Of a DNA stretch of 64,000 bases, positions 48,198-59,429 are shown piece after piece. The stretch comes from Bradyrhizobiaceae bacterium Ga0074131 (lineage in GTDB: Bacteria > Pseudomonadota > Alphaproteobacteria > Rhizobiales > Xanthobacteraceae). Each line of letters starts with the position of its first letter. The first letter of the stretch is position 1. Both the position numbers and the translations under genes were made by a program. The notes under the pieces were generated by a model, which was given only the letters and a program-made list of their open reading frames with translations, ran no database searches and had not been told where the DNA came from. The DNA is taken from assembly GCA_001464035.1 (NCBI GenBank), contig LNEC01000010.1, forward strand, positions 62,001-126,000, read 5' to 3'.

Positions 48198-48974
48198 CTA
48201 AGTATGCCCTTCGTCGGGAATATTCAGCACGATGCCGCACGCCTTGCAATGCACGGCGTCGCTGTCGTGGCGCTGTAGGCCGCAGCTCGGGCAGGGAAAT
48301 CGGACCTTGTTCGGGTTCAGCAGCGCGCGGGCGAGATTGAAGAACAGGGTCACGCCGAAAATCATGATAACGACAGAGATGAGCCGGCCGAGCGTGCCGG
48401 GCAGGGTAATGTCGCCAAAGCCGGTGGTCGTCAGCGCGGTGACCGTGAAGTACAGCGCGTCGGCATAGTTCGTGATCTGGTCGTTGTGGAACTTCTGGGT
48501 TTCGTAAACGATCGCGGTCATTACGAAAATGAACACCGCGAGATTGGTGACGGCAAAGATAACCTCTTCATGGCGCCGGAAGAACGAGCTGTCGGCGCGC
48601 AGGCGCATCAGCATCTGGTAGTCGCGCAGGAGCCGCAATGTTCGCAGAATGCGAAGAAAGCCGCCGGCTTCCCCGGCCAGCGGCGCGAGGAATGAGACGA
48701 TCGCCACCACATCGGTCCACGTCGAGAAGCGGGTAAATTCGCGCAGCCGATTCCGGCTGACGAGCAGCCGGGCCGAAAAGTCGGCAAGGATGCCGATCCC
48801 GAACAGCACGTCGAGCGTCTCGATGGTCTGGCTGTTGGGCAGGAACGAGGTCGCGATGATGAACAGCACCGTGACGATATCGAACGCCAGCAGGGCATAT
48901 CGGAAGCGGACGCCACGCGGCGTCGCGCCTTCGTACAGCCGACGAATACTTCTTTTCAGGGAATGGAAGGTCAT
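48198..48974 (-). CDS. Potassium channel-type ion transporter with C-terminal zinc ribbon
   Basis: A 258-residue membrane protein with six helices (four voltage-sensor-like, two pore). The S4-like segment (107-126) has Arg at LRILRTLRLLRDYQMLMRLR. The pore filter is TTTGFGD (183-188 region), so K+ selectivity is likely. After S6 there is a short linker and a zinc ribbon with Cys228, Cys231, Cys243 and Cys246. The zinc tail is an unusual addition for a small bacterial channel. It is divergent from the acyl-CoA ligase. Confidence 0.87.
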   Translation of the reverse strand: MTFHSLKRSIRRLYEGATPRGVRFRYALLAFDIVTVLFIIATSFLPNSQTIETLDVLFGIGILADFSARLLVSRNRLREFTRFSTWTDVVAIVSFLAPLAGEAGGFLRILRTLRLLRDYQMLMRLRADSSFFRRHEEVIFAVTNLAVFIFVMTAIVYETQKFHNDQITNYADALYFTVTALTTTGFGDITLPGTLGRLISVVIMIFGVTLFFNLARALLNPNKVRFPCPSCGLQRHDSDAVHCKACGIVLNIPDEGHT

Positions 48975-49101
48975 GGCGACATCTACATCCGTTTGGGCGT
49001 ATTATTGCAATCATTGATCGGCGCACCATCGTCTCAATTCCGGAGCCATCCACGTGATCGATAGCGTTACCGCGGCCGCGCCCCCCGGCGGCATCCTGCG
49101 G

Positions 49102-50703
49102 ATGTCCCGCCGGGTCATGAACCTCGCTCATATGCTGACGCAAAATGCCCGCCGTCACGGCGACCGCCCGGGCCTGGTCTGGGGCGACAGGTCCTGGAAC
49201 TGGCGCGAGATCGATAGCCACGTCTCGGCGCTGGCGGCGGCACTCGCCGCTCACGGCATCGTCAAGGGCGACCGCATCCTGGTGCATTCTCGGAACTGCG
49301 ACGAGATGTTCTGGTCGATGTTCGCCGCCTTTCGGCTCGGTGCGGTCTGGGTTCCCACCAATTTCAGATTGATGCCGGACGAGGTGGCGTATCTCGCGAC
49401 AGCCTCCGGCGCCAAGGGCTTCCTGTGCCACGGCGATTTCCCGGAGCATGCTGCCGCGGTCGCAGCCGCGAGCCCGGTGCTGGCTTTCACGTGGCGGATC
49501 GGCGAAGGCGTCGTCGCCGGGAAACCAGTGAGCGAGGTGATCGCTGCCCACGACGGCGCGAAGTTCGAAAACGCCGCCGTCGACTACGACGACCCCTGCT
49601 GGTTCTTCTTCACGTCAGGCACCACCGGGCGATCGAAAGCGGCGGTGCTGACCCATGGCCAGATGGCGTTCGTGGTGACCAATCACCTGGCGGACCTGAT
49701 GCCCGGCACCACGGAAATTGACGCCTCGCTGGTGGTGGCGCCGCTGTCGCACGGCGCCGGCGTGCATCAGCTGGTGCAGGCTGCGCGTGGCGTGCCGACC
49801 ATCCTGCTGCCATCGGAGCGTTTCGATATCAACGAGGCGTTCCGGCTGATCGAGACCCGCCGCGTCACCAATATCTTCACCGTGCCGACCATCCTGAAGA
49901 TGATGGTGGAGCACCCCGCGATCGACCGCTACGACCATTCCTCGCTGCGCTACATCATCTATGCCGGCGCGCCGATGTACCGCGAGGACCAGAAGGCGGC
50001 GTTGAAGAAACTCGGCAAGGTGCTGGTGCAGTATTTCGGGCTCGGCGAGGTCACCGGCAACATCACGGTGCTGCCCCCGGAGCTGCACGACCCCGAGGAC
50101 GGGCCGCAGGCGCGGATCGGCTCGTGCGGCTATGAGCGCACCGGTATGCAGGTGTCGATCCAGGGCGACGATGGCCGCGAACTCAAACCGTTCGAGACCG
50201 GCGAGATCTGCGTGATCGGTCCTGCCGTGTTCGCCGGCTACTACGACAATCCGGAAGCCAACGCCAAGGCGTTCCGCGACGGCTGGTTCCGCACCGGCGA
50301 TCTCGGCCATGTCGATGAGCAGGGGTTCGTCTACATCACCGGCCGCGCCTCGGACATGTACATCTCGGGTGGATCCAACATCTATCCGCGCGAGGTGGAG
50401 GAGAAGATTCTGACGCATCCCGCGATCGGCGAGGTGGCGATCGTCGGCGTCCCCGACCCGGTCTGGGGCGAGGTCGGCATCGCCGTCTGCGTGGCGCGCG
50501 AGGGGGCGGCCGAAGTGAGCGAACTCGAGCTGGCCACGTTTCTTGCCGCGAAGGTGCCGCGTTACAAGATGCCGAAACGCTTCTTCTTCTGGGACGCGTT
50601 GCCGAAATCCGGCTACGGCAAGATTCCAAAGCGGCTGGTGCGCGACGAGCTCGAGGCCCGCGGGCTGCTCGAGGGCAACAAGCCAGCCGACGCCGGTCGC
50701 TGA
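49102..50703 (+). CDS. Acyl-CoA ligase (AMP-binding) family protein
   Basis: A 533-residue class I adenylating enzyme. The P-loop is FFTSGTTGRSKAAVLTHG; YFGLGEVTGNI is motif A5, GWFRTGDLGHVDEQGFVYITGR is A7-A8, and PKSGYGKIPKRL carries the C-terminal lysine. The start is uncertain (GTG 49054, ATG 49102 or ATG 49117); none has a strong ribosome site. It would activate a carboxylic acid with CoA. A tandem-PPC protein follows after three bases. Confidence 0.88.
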   Translation: MSRRVMNLAHMLTQNARRHGDRPGLVWGDRSWNWREIDSHVSALAAALAAHGIVKGDRILVHSRNCDEMFWSMFAAFRLGAVWVPTNFRLMPDEVAYLATASGAKGFLCHGDFPEHAAAVAAASPVLAFTWRIGEGVVAGKPVSEVIAAHDGAKFENAAVDYDDPCWFFFTSGTTGRSKAAVLTHGQMAFVVTNHLADLMPGTTEIDASLVVAPLSHGAGVHQLVQAARGVPTILLPSERFDINEAFRLIETRRVTNIFTVPTILKMMVEHPAIDRYDHSSLRYIIYAGAPMYREDQKAALKKLGKVLVQYFGLGEVTGNITVLPPELHDPEDGPQARIGSCGYERTGMQVSIQGDDGRELKPFETGEICVIGPAVFAGYYDNPEANAKAFRDGWFRTGDLGHVDEQGFVYITGRASDMYISGGSNIYPREVEEKILTHPAIGEVAIVGVPDPVWGEVGIAVCVAREGAAEVSELELATFLAAKVPRYKMPKRFFFWDALPKSGYGKIPKRLVRDELEARGLLEGNKPADAGR

Positions 50704-50706
50704 GAG

Positions 50707-51576
50707 ATGCGAAGCATCAAGCAGCCCGGTCCACCCGCTCCCGAGCGCATCCAGTGGGTGGAGGCGAGGGGACGCGGCTTCACCCTGAAGCTGGAAGCCG
50801 GCCTGCCGCTGCTGGAGGCTACCCGCCGCGGCTTTGCGGCTGAAGGATTCGCCGGTGGCGCGGTGAACATGCGGGCAGGGGCGCTCGGTCCGTTCGCCTA
50901 TGTGATGCCGGCGCTGTCGAAGACCGGCGACAACGCCGCGTTCTACAGCGACACTTTTCGGCCCGCCGGCGTGACGCGACTGCAGATCGGCGCGATGACC
51001 CTGGGTAGCCGCGACGGCGCGCCGTTCTTCCATTGCCACGCGCTGTGGCGCGAGGCCGACGGCCGGTTCGGCGGCGGCCATATCCTGCCGGAAGAGACGT
51101 TTGTCGCCGAGCCCTTTGCGGTGGAAGCGTTCGGCATCGACGGCGCGGTGTTCGCGGCGGAGCCCGATCCCGAGACCAATTTCAAACTGTTCGGGCCGGT
51201 TGCCTGTGCGGCCTCTACGGCCAGGGCAACCAGCCGCGCCTTCGCGCTGCGGCTGCGGCCGAACCAGGATTTTGCCGGCGCGCTGGAGACGTTCTGCCGT
51301 GAACGCGGAATCTCGCGCGCAAGATTTCACGGCGGCGTCGGCAGCACCATCGGCGTGCGCTTCGCGGACGGCCGCATCGTCGAACCGTTCGCGACCGAAC
51401 TGGCGATCCGCGCGGGAATCATCGCGGCGAACGCAGGCGGCGCGCTCGAAGCGGAGCTGGACATTGCCGTCGTCGACTACACCGGCGGCCTCGCCGAGGG
51501 CCGGCTCAAGCGCGGCGACAATCCGGTGTTGATGACGATGGAATTGGTGCTGGAGGTGCCTGGCGACGGTTTGTAG
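50707..51576 (+). CDS. Tandem PPC (DUF296) domain protein
   Basis: A 289-residue protein with two PPC-like domains. The first (about 20-150) has FHCHALWREADGRFGGGHIL, and the second (about 165-285) has FHGGVGSTIGVRFADGRIVE. PPC domains occur alone in bacteria and joined to AT-hooks in plants. It starts three bases after the ligase, so the two probably work together; the role is unknown. Confidence 0.8.
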   Translation: MRSIKQPGPPAPERIQWVEARGRGFTLKLEAGLPLLEATRRGFAAEGFAGGAVNMRAGALGPFAYVMPALSKTGDNAAFYSDTFRPAGVTRLQIGAMTLGSRDGAPFFHCHALWREADGRFGGGHILPEETFVAEPFAVEAFGIDGAVFAAEPDPETNFKLFGPVACAASTARATSRAFALRLRPNQDFAGALETFCRERGISRARFHGGVGSTIGVRFADGRIVEPFATELAIRAGIIAANAGGALEAELDIAVVDYTGGLAEGRLKRGDNPVLMTMELVLEVPGDGL

Positions 51577-51769
51577 CGGGATCGAAACAGCGGCTGCCGT
51601 CGCGGCGCTCGCGCCCCACCAAAATATCGAAAACAACCCCATGCAACGCTAGAATGTTGGTGCACTACGGTAATATAATACCGCAAAGAGCGCTCCCGGG
51701 CACGCAAGAACCTGACTTCCAAAGCAACTGTGTTCCTGTTATGTTCCTAGATGCTTTTGGAGTGGAACG

Positions 51770-52525
51770 ATGGCCTCCAGACGAAACCGCCCGATCAACC
51801 TGCCGGCGCCCTACCTCCGGCGCGTCTGGCTGGAGCCATCGCGCATCGCCGACCGCGCCGCCTATCCATTCTGCCTGCCATTCCTGAGCGATGATTTCGA
51901 GCTGAGCTTCGATCGATCCATCACCATCATCGTCGGCGAAAACGGCACCGGCAAATCCACTCTGCTCGAAGGCGTCGCCGTGCTTGCCGGCTACGACGAA
52001 GCCGGCGGCGGCAAGGGGTATCGGTCGGTCGATCACTCCAACGCCGTCGAGGCGATGGGTGGCCAGCTGTCCAGCGCGTTTCGTGCGAGCTGGCTGCCGA
52101 AGGTCACCAACGGCTGGTTCTTCCGGGCCGAAAGCTTCTTTTCCGTCGCCAGGTATCTCGACCAGGCCGGGAGCCCTTATGCGGACTTCCTCTCCCATTC
52201 GCACGGCGAGGGCTTTATGCGTTTCTTCAAGGAGCGCTGCCAGCGCCAGGGCATCTACATCTTCGACGAACCGGAATCGGCGCTGTCGCCGGCGCGCCAG
52301 ATGGAATTTTTGAAGCTGATGCGGCGGATGGAAAATTCCGGCCATTGCCAGATCATCATGGCGACGCATTCGCCGATGCTGATGGCGTATCCCAACGCGC
52401 GGCTGTTGCGACTGACGAAATACGGGCTGGAGCCGGTGACCGTGAAGGAGACTGACCACTACAAGGTCATGCGGGAGTTCTGCGAGGATCCGGCAGGGTT
52501 TGTGGAGGCGGTGGTGGAGGAGTGA
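51770..52525 (+). CDS. AAA/ABC-type ATPase
   Basis: A 251-residue ATPase. Walker A is IIVGENGTGKSTLLEG, the signature-like segment is FLSHSHGEGF, Walker B is GIYIFDEPESALSP, and the switch His is in IIMATHSPML. It lacks membrane or coiled-coil parts. It belongs to the small stand-alone AAA_21-like group of unknown role, widely annotated simply as AAA family ATPase. Confidence 0.85.
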   Translation: MASRRNRPINLPAPYLRRVWLEPSRIADRAAYPFCLPFLSDDFELSFDRSITIIVGENGTGKSTLLEGVAVLAGYDEAGGGKGYRSVDHSNAVEAMGGQLSSAFRASWLPKVTNGWFFRAESFFSVARYLDQAGSPYADFLSHSHGEGFMRFFKERCQRQGIYIFDEPESALSPARQMEFLKLMRRMENSGHCQIIMATHSPMLMAYPNARLLRLTKYGLEPVTVKETDHYKVMREFCEDPAGFVEAVVEE

Positions 52526-52628
52526 AAACTTGGCGGGCGCAGAGCGAAGAAGCGAACCGTATTGCGTCGGAATCCGCTGCGCCATACCACCCCGCCCAGT
52601 TTGTCACGGGTCGGCCGCGTCCAAACAA

Positions 52629-52844
52629 TTATTTCGCGGCGACGGGAGTCAGCTCGAAAATGCGGCCGTACTTAGCGGCCTCAACGATATCCCCGTGGCG
52701 CAATGCCAACCTCACGGCGTCGAGCTTGCGGGCGTCGTCGGGCGAAAGATAGGGCGACCACGTGGTGTCGTCTTCGATCAGGTCGACGGACACTTCAGCG
52801 GCATACTTCCCCTCGTGGATAAGCTCTTTCGATTTTCGGGTCAT
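52629..52844 (-). CDS. Small protein, possible antitoxin partner of the DUF4258 gene
   Basis: A 71-residue acidic/basic mixed protein. Its ATG overlaps the stop of the upstream DUF4258 gene (ATGA), which implies translational coupling. The segment SPDDARKLDAVRLALRHGD resembles small antitoxin-type proteins. Function as antitoxin is inference from context. Confidence 0.6.
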   Translation of the reverse strand: MTRKSKELIHEGKYAAEVSVDLIEDDTTWSPYLSPDDARKLDAVRLALRHGDIVEAAKYGRIFELTPVAAK

Positions 52845-53167
52845 CGCTGCTTCCGCTTCATAAAGTCTTCCGACCAGAGCTCAGCTGCTGGCCGATACGC
52901 TGTCACCAGAATCGCAGGCGTTCCCTCGGTCTTTGGAATGCCGCACATTACATGTACCGGACGACTTTCGCGGTCGTGCTGCAATACCAACACGGCCGGT
53001 TCCTTGCGCGAGTCCGGATAACTTTCGACGACCACGGCATGCGCGACTCCGGTCAGTACGTCCTCAGTCAAGATATCATCTGCCAGCAGTTCGCGAAACC
53101 CATGCCGTGATATCAGGTATTCGTCGCGGGCGACTAACGCCTGGACGCGGTGCAGGATTTCACTCAC
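52841..53167 (-). CDS. DUF4258 domain protein (possible toxin)
   Basis: A 108-residue protein from a GTG at 53167 (GAGGAA upstream; a TTG at 53188 is in frame). SRHGFRELLADDILTEDVLTGV and VLVTAYRP mark the DUF4258 fold, related to RelE/BrnT-like small ribonucleases. It is followed directly by an overlapping small gene. A type II toxin-antitoxin role is plausible but unproven; no toxic active site can be identified by eye. Confidence 0.7.
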   Translation of the reverse strand: MSEILHRVQALVARDEYLISRHGFRELLADDILTEDVLTGVAHAVVVESYPDSRKEPAVLVLQHDRESRPVHVMCGIPKTEGTPAILVTAYRPAAELWSEDFMKRKQR

Positions 53168-53225
53168 GGCCGCGCATTCCTCGCCCAATTACATCAAAAG
53201 TTTGTGGGAGGCGGACAGATAGTCT

Positions 53226-56204
<2,979 letters not shown>

Positions 56205-56291
56205 AACAGGCTTTTCCTGCTGCGCCAGGCGCGCAGCGCGTTCGGGCGCGCTCGCCGGGGATGCCGGGATCGGTCGCCATGGGTGAGTTCG

Positions 56292-56306
56292 GAACATAGG
56301 AAGAAC
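56292..56306 (-). promoter_or_regulatory. SOS (LexA) box upstream of uvrA
   Basis: GAACATAGGAAGAAC fits GAAC-N7-GAAC, the reverse complement of the alphaproteobacterial LexA site GTTC-N7-GTTC. It is 88 bases before the uvrA start. uvrA is a classic SOS gene, which makes function likely. Confidence 0.7.
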
Positions 56307-56393
56307 GGCAGGAAATTTCCAGTCCACGCGGCGAATCATCAACGGTTTGTTTTGGCCGCGGTTGCGATGGCGGCAGATGGAAGTGCCGCACAA

Positions 56394-56422
56394 CAAAAAG
56401 GCCGGCGAGAGGGCCGGCCTTT
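56394..56422 (-). terminator. Intrinsic terminator of porin copy 1
   Basis: AAAGGCCGGC and GCCGGCCTTT form a perfect 10-bp stem with a 6-base loop, followed on the minus strand by a T-run. It stands about 30 bases past the porin stop. Confidence 0.8.
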
Positions 56423-56452
56423 CGTAACTCTATTGAGATCAGGTCGAGGAGA

Positions 56453-57226
56453 TCAGTACCTCGCGACGACCGGGCCACCCCAGCGGTAGTTGATGCGCGC
56501 GGTGATCAGATCGACGTCCTGGCTGATGCGATTGGTGCCGAACAGGGTACCAGGCGCGCCGGCAACGCCGTTGTTGGTGAAGGTGTAGGTCCTGTCGTCC
56601 ATGAACAAGTGATCGTATTCGACCGCAAACGACCAGTTCGGGGCGAAGCCATATTCCAGACCGACGCCGACCACGGCACCCCAACGGGTGTCGTCGATGG
56701 TGTTGGAAGCCTGAATGCCAGTGCCGTTGACGAAGGAGCGATAGCGATCGGAGGTCACCGCGGCGCCGCCCTTGACGTAAAGCAGGGCGTTGTTCATGGC
56801 GTAGCCGATCTGGCCCGTGAAGAGGCCGAAGGCGTCGACGCGGCTTTCGTTTCTGTAGACGTTACCAGGAAGCAGGCTCACATTGCTGCCACGGAAATCA
56901 GCCCAGTTGCCCTGCGCTTCCAGGCCGAACACCCACTGCGAAGCCTGCCAGCGATAGCCGATCTGTCCGCCGACGGTGCCGCCGTCTGCATCATGGCAGC
57001 CCTCGGCAGCGACGAACGCGCCGCCCGGAGTGGTGAAGTCCCAGCACTTGCTGCTCCAGCCGTATCCGCCGTTGATACCGATGTACATGCCGCTCCAGTC
57101 ATAGATCGCGGCGACCATCGGGGGCGGCGCCTTGGTGTAAGGACGCGCGCGCATATCGGCGGCCGATGCGGGAGCCGACAGGCTCAGCGCAACCAGACCA
57201 ACAGTACCCATCAAGAACTTTTTCAT
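56453..57226 (-). CDS. Omp25/31-type outer-membrane porin, copy 1
   Basis: A 257-residue beta-barrel protein. The ATG at 57226 follows GGAGAG. The signal peptide (MKKFLMGTVGLVALSLSAPA, cleaved near SAA) is identical to that of copy 2. The mature part has repeated barrel strands (GGYGWSSKCWDF, GQIGYAMNNALLYVKGGAAV, GVGLEYGFAPNWSFAVEYDHL) and ends in Tyr, as needed for barrel assembly. Family members are major outer-membrane proteins of Rhizobiales. It is a tandem paralogue of the next gene. Confidence 0.9.
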   Translation of the reverse strand: MKKFLMGTVGLVALSLSAPASAADMRARPYTKAPPPMVAAIYDWSGMYIGINGGYGWSSKCWDFTTPGGAFVAAEGCHDADGGTVGGQIGYRWQASQWVFGLEAQGNWADFRGSNVSLLPGNVYRNESRVDAFGLFTGQIGYAMNNALLYVKGGAAVTSDRYRSFVNGTGIQASNTIDDTRWGAVVGVGLEYGFAPNWSFAVEYDHLFMDDRTYTFTNNGVAGAPGTLFGTNRISQDVDLITARINYRWGGPVVARY

Positions 57227-57326
57227 TTCGGTCTCTCCAGTTGATCCGCTTCCTTTGGTCCCGAAGCGGTTTTGAATTTCGGTGCGAGCGTCCAGTCCGA
57301 TCTCTATTTCCGAGAGTGACCATAAC

Positions 57327-57413
57327 CGATTCAACGGAAAAAGCCGTCTCCGATATGCAACACTCGTCCGCGAAGTGAGGGAGCAGAAACTAATGATTTG
57401 TTTACCGAAATCG
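57327..57413 (-). repeat. Duplicated 5' region, copy 1 (with 58583..58669)
   Basis: This block matches 58583-58669 without gaps, with about 11 differences in 87 by eye. Both begin CGATTCAACGGAAAA. The duplication of porin genes thus included upstream regulatory DNA. Confidence 0.85.
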
Positions 57414-57414
57414 G

Positions 57415-57429
57415 GAACTCGACTGGAAC
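57415..57429 (-). promoter_or_regulatory. SOS-like box upstream of porin copy 1
   Basis: GAACTCGACTGGAAC fits GAAC-N7-GAAC and lies 189 bases before the copy 1 start. It may be a leftover of the duplicated ssb/porin regulatory region. Chance occurrence is possible, as eight fixed bases are expected about once per 65 kb per orientation. Confidence 0.4.
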
Positions 57430-57663
57430 CGGATGGAACTTGCTTGCCGAGTCGCAGCTTCGGCCGATGATCCAGCCGGCAATTCCAAGGCGTTGGGCCA
57501 CGCCGGATCAGGCTGCGCATCCGCGCAGAAGCCGTGATCGGGCGTAAATGGGCAGCTTCGGGACGCAGGAAAGATGCCGAGGTCTGCCAGTGCGCGGAGC
57601 AAGCCATTAAACGTTTGCCCGATGGAGCTCCGGGGCCGAAACAGAGATGCCTTCGTAAAGCAG

Positions 57664-57688
57664 AAAGGCCGGCGCGAGGCCGGCCTTT
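57664..57688 (-). terminator. Terminator of porin copy 2
   Basis: AAAGGCCGGC and GCCGGCCTTT form the same stem as the terminator of copy 1, with a 5-base loop; the T-run after it is interrupted (TTTCTGCTTT). It is a duplicated terminator. Confidence 0.7.
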
Positions 57689-57720
57689 CAATACGTCGAG
57701 AAAGTCAGGACTGATGACAA

Positions 57721-58482
57721 TCAGTACCTCGCGACCGGCGGACCGCCCCAGCGATAATTGATTCGGGCCGTGACCAGATCGACGTCCTGATTGATGCTGT
57801 TGGTTGTTGCCACACCGATCGGCGAAGCCGCGAAACTGAGCGTGTCGCGACCGATGAACAGATGGTCGTAGGCGACTCCGACCGACCAGTTCGGGGCAAA
57901 GCCGACTTCCAGGCCGACACCGACGGTTGCACCCCAACGTGTGTTATCCGTCGAATTGAACAGGACATTAGTCCCCGCGAGAGTGTGGAAGTGGCGGCTA
58001 TCGACGACCGCGGCACCGCCCTTTGCATAAAGCAGTACGTTGTTCCACGCATAGCCGACTTGTCCCGTGAATAGGCCGAACGCCTGCACCCGGGAATTGG
58101 TGTCGACAACGCCGGCAAGAGTCGGCGTCGAGGCGCTGCCGCCTTCGAGGTCTGCCCAATTGCCCTGGGCTTCCAGGCCGAACACAAACTGATTGCTCTG
58201 CCAGCGATAGCCGATCTGTCCGCCTGCTACGGCACCGTCGGCGTCGTGACAGCCTTGGCCGCCCGTGAACGGTACACCCGCGAGACTTACGAAATCCCAG
58301 CAATTGCGGCTCCAGCCGTAACCGCCATTGGCGCCGATGTAGAGACCGCCCCAGTTATAGATCGGAGCGACGATCGGGGGCGGCGCCTTGGTGTAGGGAC
58401 GAGCGCGCATATCGGCAGCCGATGCGGGGGCCGACAGGCTCAGCGCAACCAGACCAACGGTACCCATCAAGAACTTCTTCAT
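57721..58482 (-). CDS. Omp25/31-type outer-membrane porin, copy 2
   Basis: A 253-residue paralogue of copy 1; the first 36 residues are identical and barrel strands are clearly related (GGYGWSRNCWDF, GYRWQSNQFVFGLEAQGNWADLEG, ending RINYRWGGPPVARY). The signal peptide is MKKFLMGTVGLVALSLSAPA. Loops differ, which suggests divergence in surface exposure. It is divergent from ssb, with a shared upstream region. Confidence 0.9.
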   Translation of the reverse strand: MKKFLMGTVGLVALSLSAPASAADMRARPYTKAPPPIVAPIYNWGGLYIGANGGYGWSRNCWDFVSLAGVPFTGGQGCHDADGAVAGGQIGYRWQSNQFVFGLEAQGNWADLEGGSASTPTLAGVVDTNSRVQAFGLFTGQVGYAWNNVLLYAKGGAAVVDSRHFHTLAGTNVLFNSTDNTRWGATVGVGLEVGFAPNWSVGVAYDHLFIGRDTLSFAASPIGVATTNSINQDVDLVTARINYRWGGPPVARY

Positions 58483-58582
58483 TTCATTCTCTCCAGTTAG
58501 TCCGGCTGATCAGCTTCTTCAAATCCCGAAGCGATATCGAATTCCCGGTCCGAGCACTTCAACTTCCGGGAGCGATAATATT

Positions 58583-58669
58583 CGATTCAACGGAAAAGGC
58601 AGTCTCCGAAATGCAACACTCGTCGGCGAAATGAGGGCGCAGAAGCGGATGATTTGTCTACCGAATTCG
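58583..58669 (-). repeat. Duplicated 5' region, copy 2 (with 57327..57413)
   Basis: It is the second copy of the block described at 57327; no gaps were needed in the alignment. It lies about 100 bases before the porin copy 2 start. Confidence 0.85.
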
Positions 58670-58742
58670 AAATCGCGGTCATGGGGCCGGCCCCTGCCGC
58701 ACCGACATACCGCAGCGCCGACCAGTCCCTATCGGGATCTCA

Positions 58743-58757
58743 GAACAAAACTGGAAC
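58743..58757 (+). promoter_or_regulatory. SOS (LexA) box upstream of ssb
   Basis: GAACAAAACTGGAAC fits GAAC-N7-GAAC, 168 bases before the ssb start and 260 bases before the porin copy 2 start. ssb is an SOS gene in many bacteria and is often adjacent to uvrA. Confidence 0.65.
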
Positions 58758-58925
58758 ATTCTGCGCTGGAATGCTATAATGTGGATAACCGAGGGATCGC
58801 TCGGCGCGCGGCATTCTTGAGCGTATACGGTCGGTCAAGCTGGTTCCCAGCGCAGTTGCGGATTTCCTCCGGCGGCTGAATAGGGATCCGGATGGTTCAG
58901 TACATTTCAGGAGTGGAGAGCGGCG

Positions 58926-59429
58926 ATGGCGGGAAGCGTGAACAAGGTGATTCTGGTCGGGAATCTGGGCAAGGATCCGGAAATCCGGCGGACCCAGGAC
59001 GGGCGGCCGATCGCCAATCTGAGCGTTGCGACCTCCGAGACCTGGCGCGACAAGGCCACCGGCGAACGCAAGGAAAAGACCGAGTGGCACCGGGTGGTGA
59101 TCTTCTCCGAGCCGCTCTGCAAGATCGTCGAGCAGTATCTCAAGAAGGGCGCCAAGGTTTACATCGAAGGCGCGCTGCAGACCCGCAAATGGACCGACCA
59201 GGCCGGCGTCGAGAAATACTCGACCGAGGTGGTGCTGCAGGGATTCAATTCCACGCTGACCATGCTTGACGGCCGCAGCGGCGCCGGTGGCGGCGGCAGT
59301 TTCGGGCCGGACGAGTCCGGCGGCGATTTCGGCTCCAGCGGTCCCTCCAGCGCGGCACCGCGCCGCGCGGTGGCGGCCGGCGCCGGCGGCGCGCGCAACA
59401 GCGACATGGACGACGACATTCCGTTCTGA
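58926..59429 (+). CDS. ssb: Single-stranded DNA-binding protein
   Basis: A 167-residue protein. The OB fold is at 1-115 ([49 protein letters not shown]). A Gly/Ser/Ala-rich linker leads to the acidic tip DMDDDIPF that binds DNA repair partners. It protects single-stranded DNA in replication and repair. The ATG at 58926 has GGAG upstream. Confidence 0.97.
   Translation: MAGSVNKVILVGNLGKDPEIRRTQDGRPIANLSVATSETWRDKATGERKEKTEWHRVVIFSEPLCKIVEQYLKKGAKVYIEGALQTRKWTDQAGVEKYSTEVVLQGFNSTLTMLDGRSGAGGGGSFGPDESGGDFGSSGPSSAAPRRAVAAGAGGARNSDMDDDIPF

Larger units (their letters stand above)
57227..57720. other. Intergenic region between the two porin genes
   Basis: The 494 bases hold the leader of copy 1, an 87-base block (57327-57413) copied from upstream of copy 2, an SOS-like box (57415-57429) and the terminator of copy 2. 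No further gene is evident. Confidence 0.6.
58483..58925. other. Shared upstream region of porin copy 2 and ssb
   Basis: The 443 bases contain the copy 2 leader, the second 87-base duplicate (58583-58669), an SOS box (58743-58757) and the ssb leader. No gene was found in it. Confidence 0.6.

Noticed and set aside
49615..51642. Open frame of 675 codons opposite the acyl-CoA ligase and PPC gene
   Set aside because: It spans two real genes on the other strand and has no recognised motif.
51770..52525. AAA ATPase as a phage-defence gene
   Set aside because: No nuclease or partner gene is adjacent, and the protein is a short stand-alone ATPase; adjacency to the DUF4258 pair is not enough.
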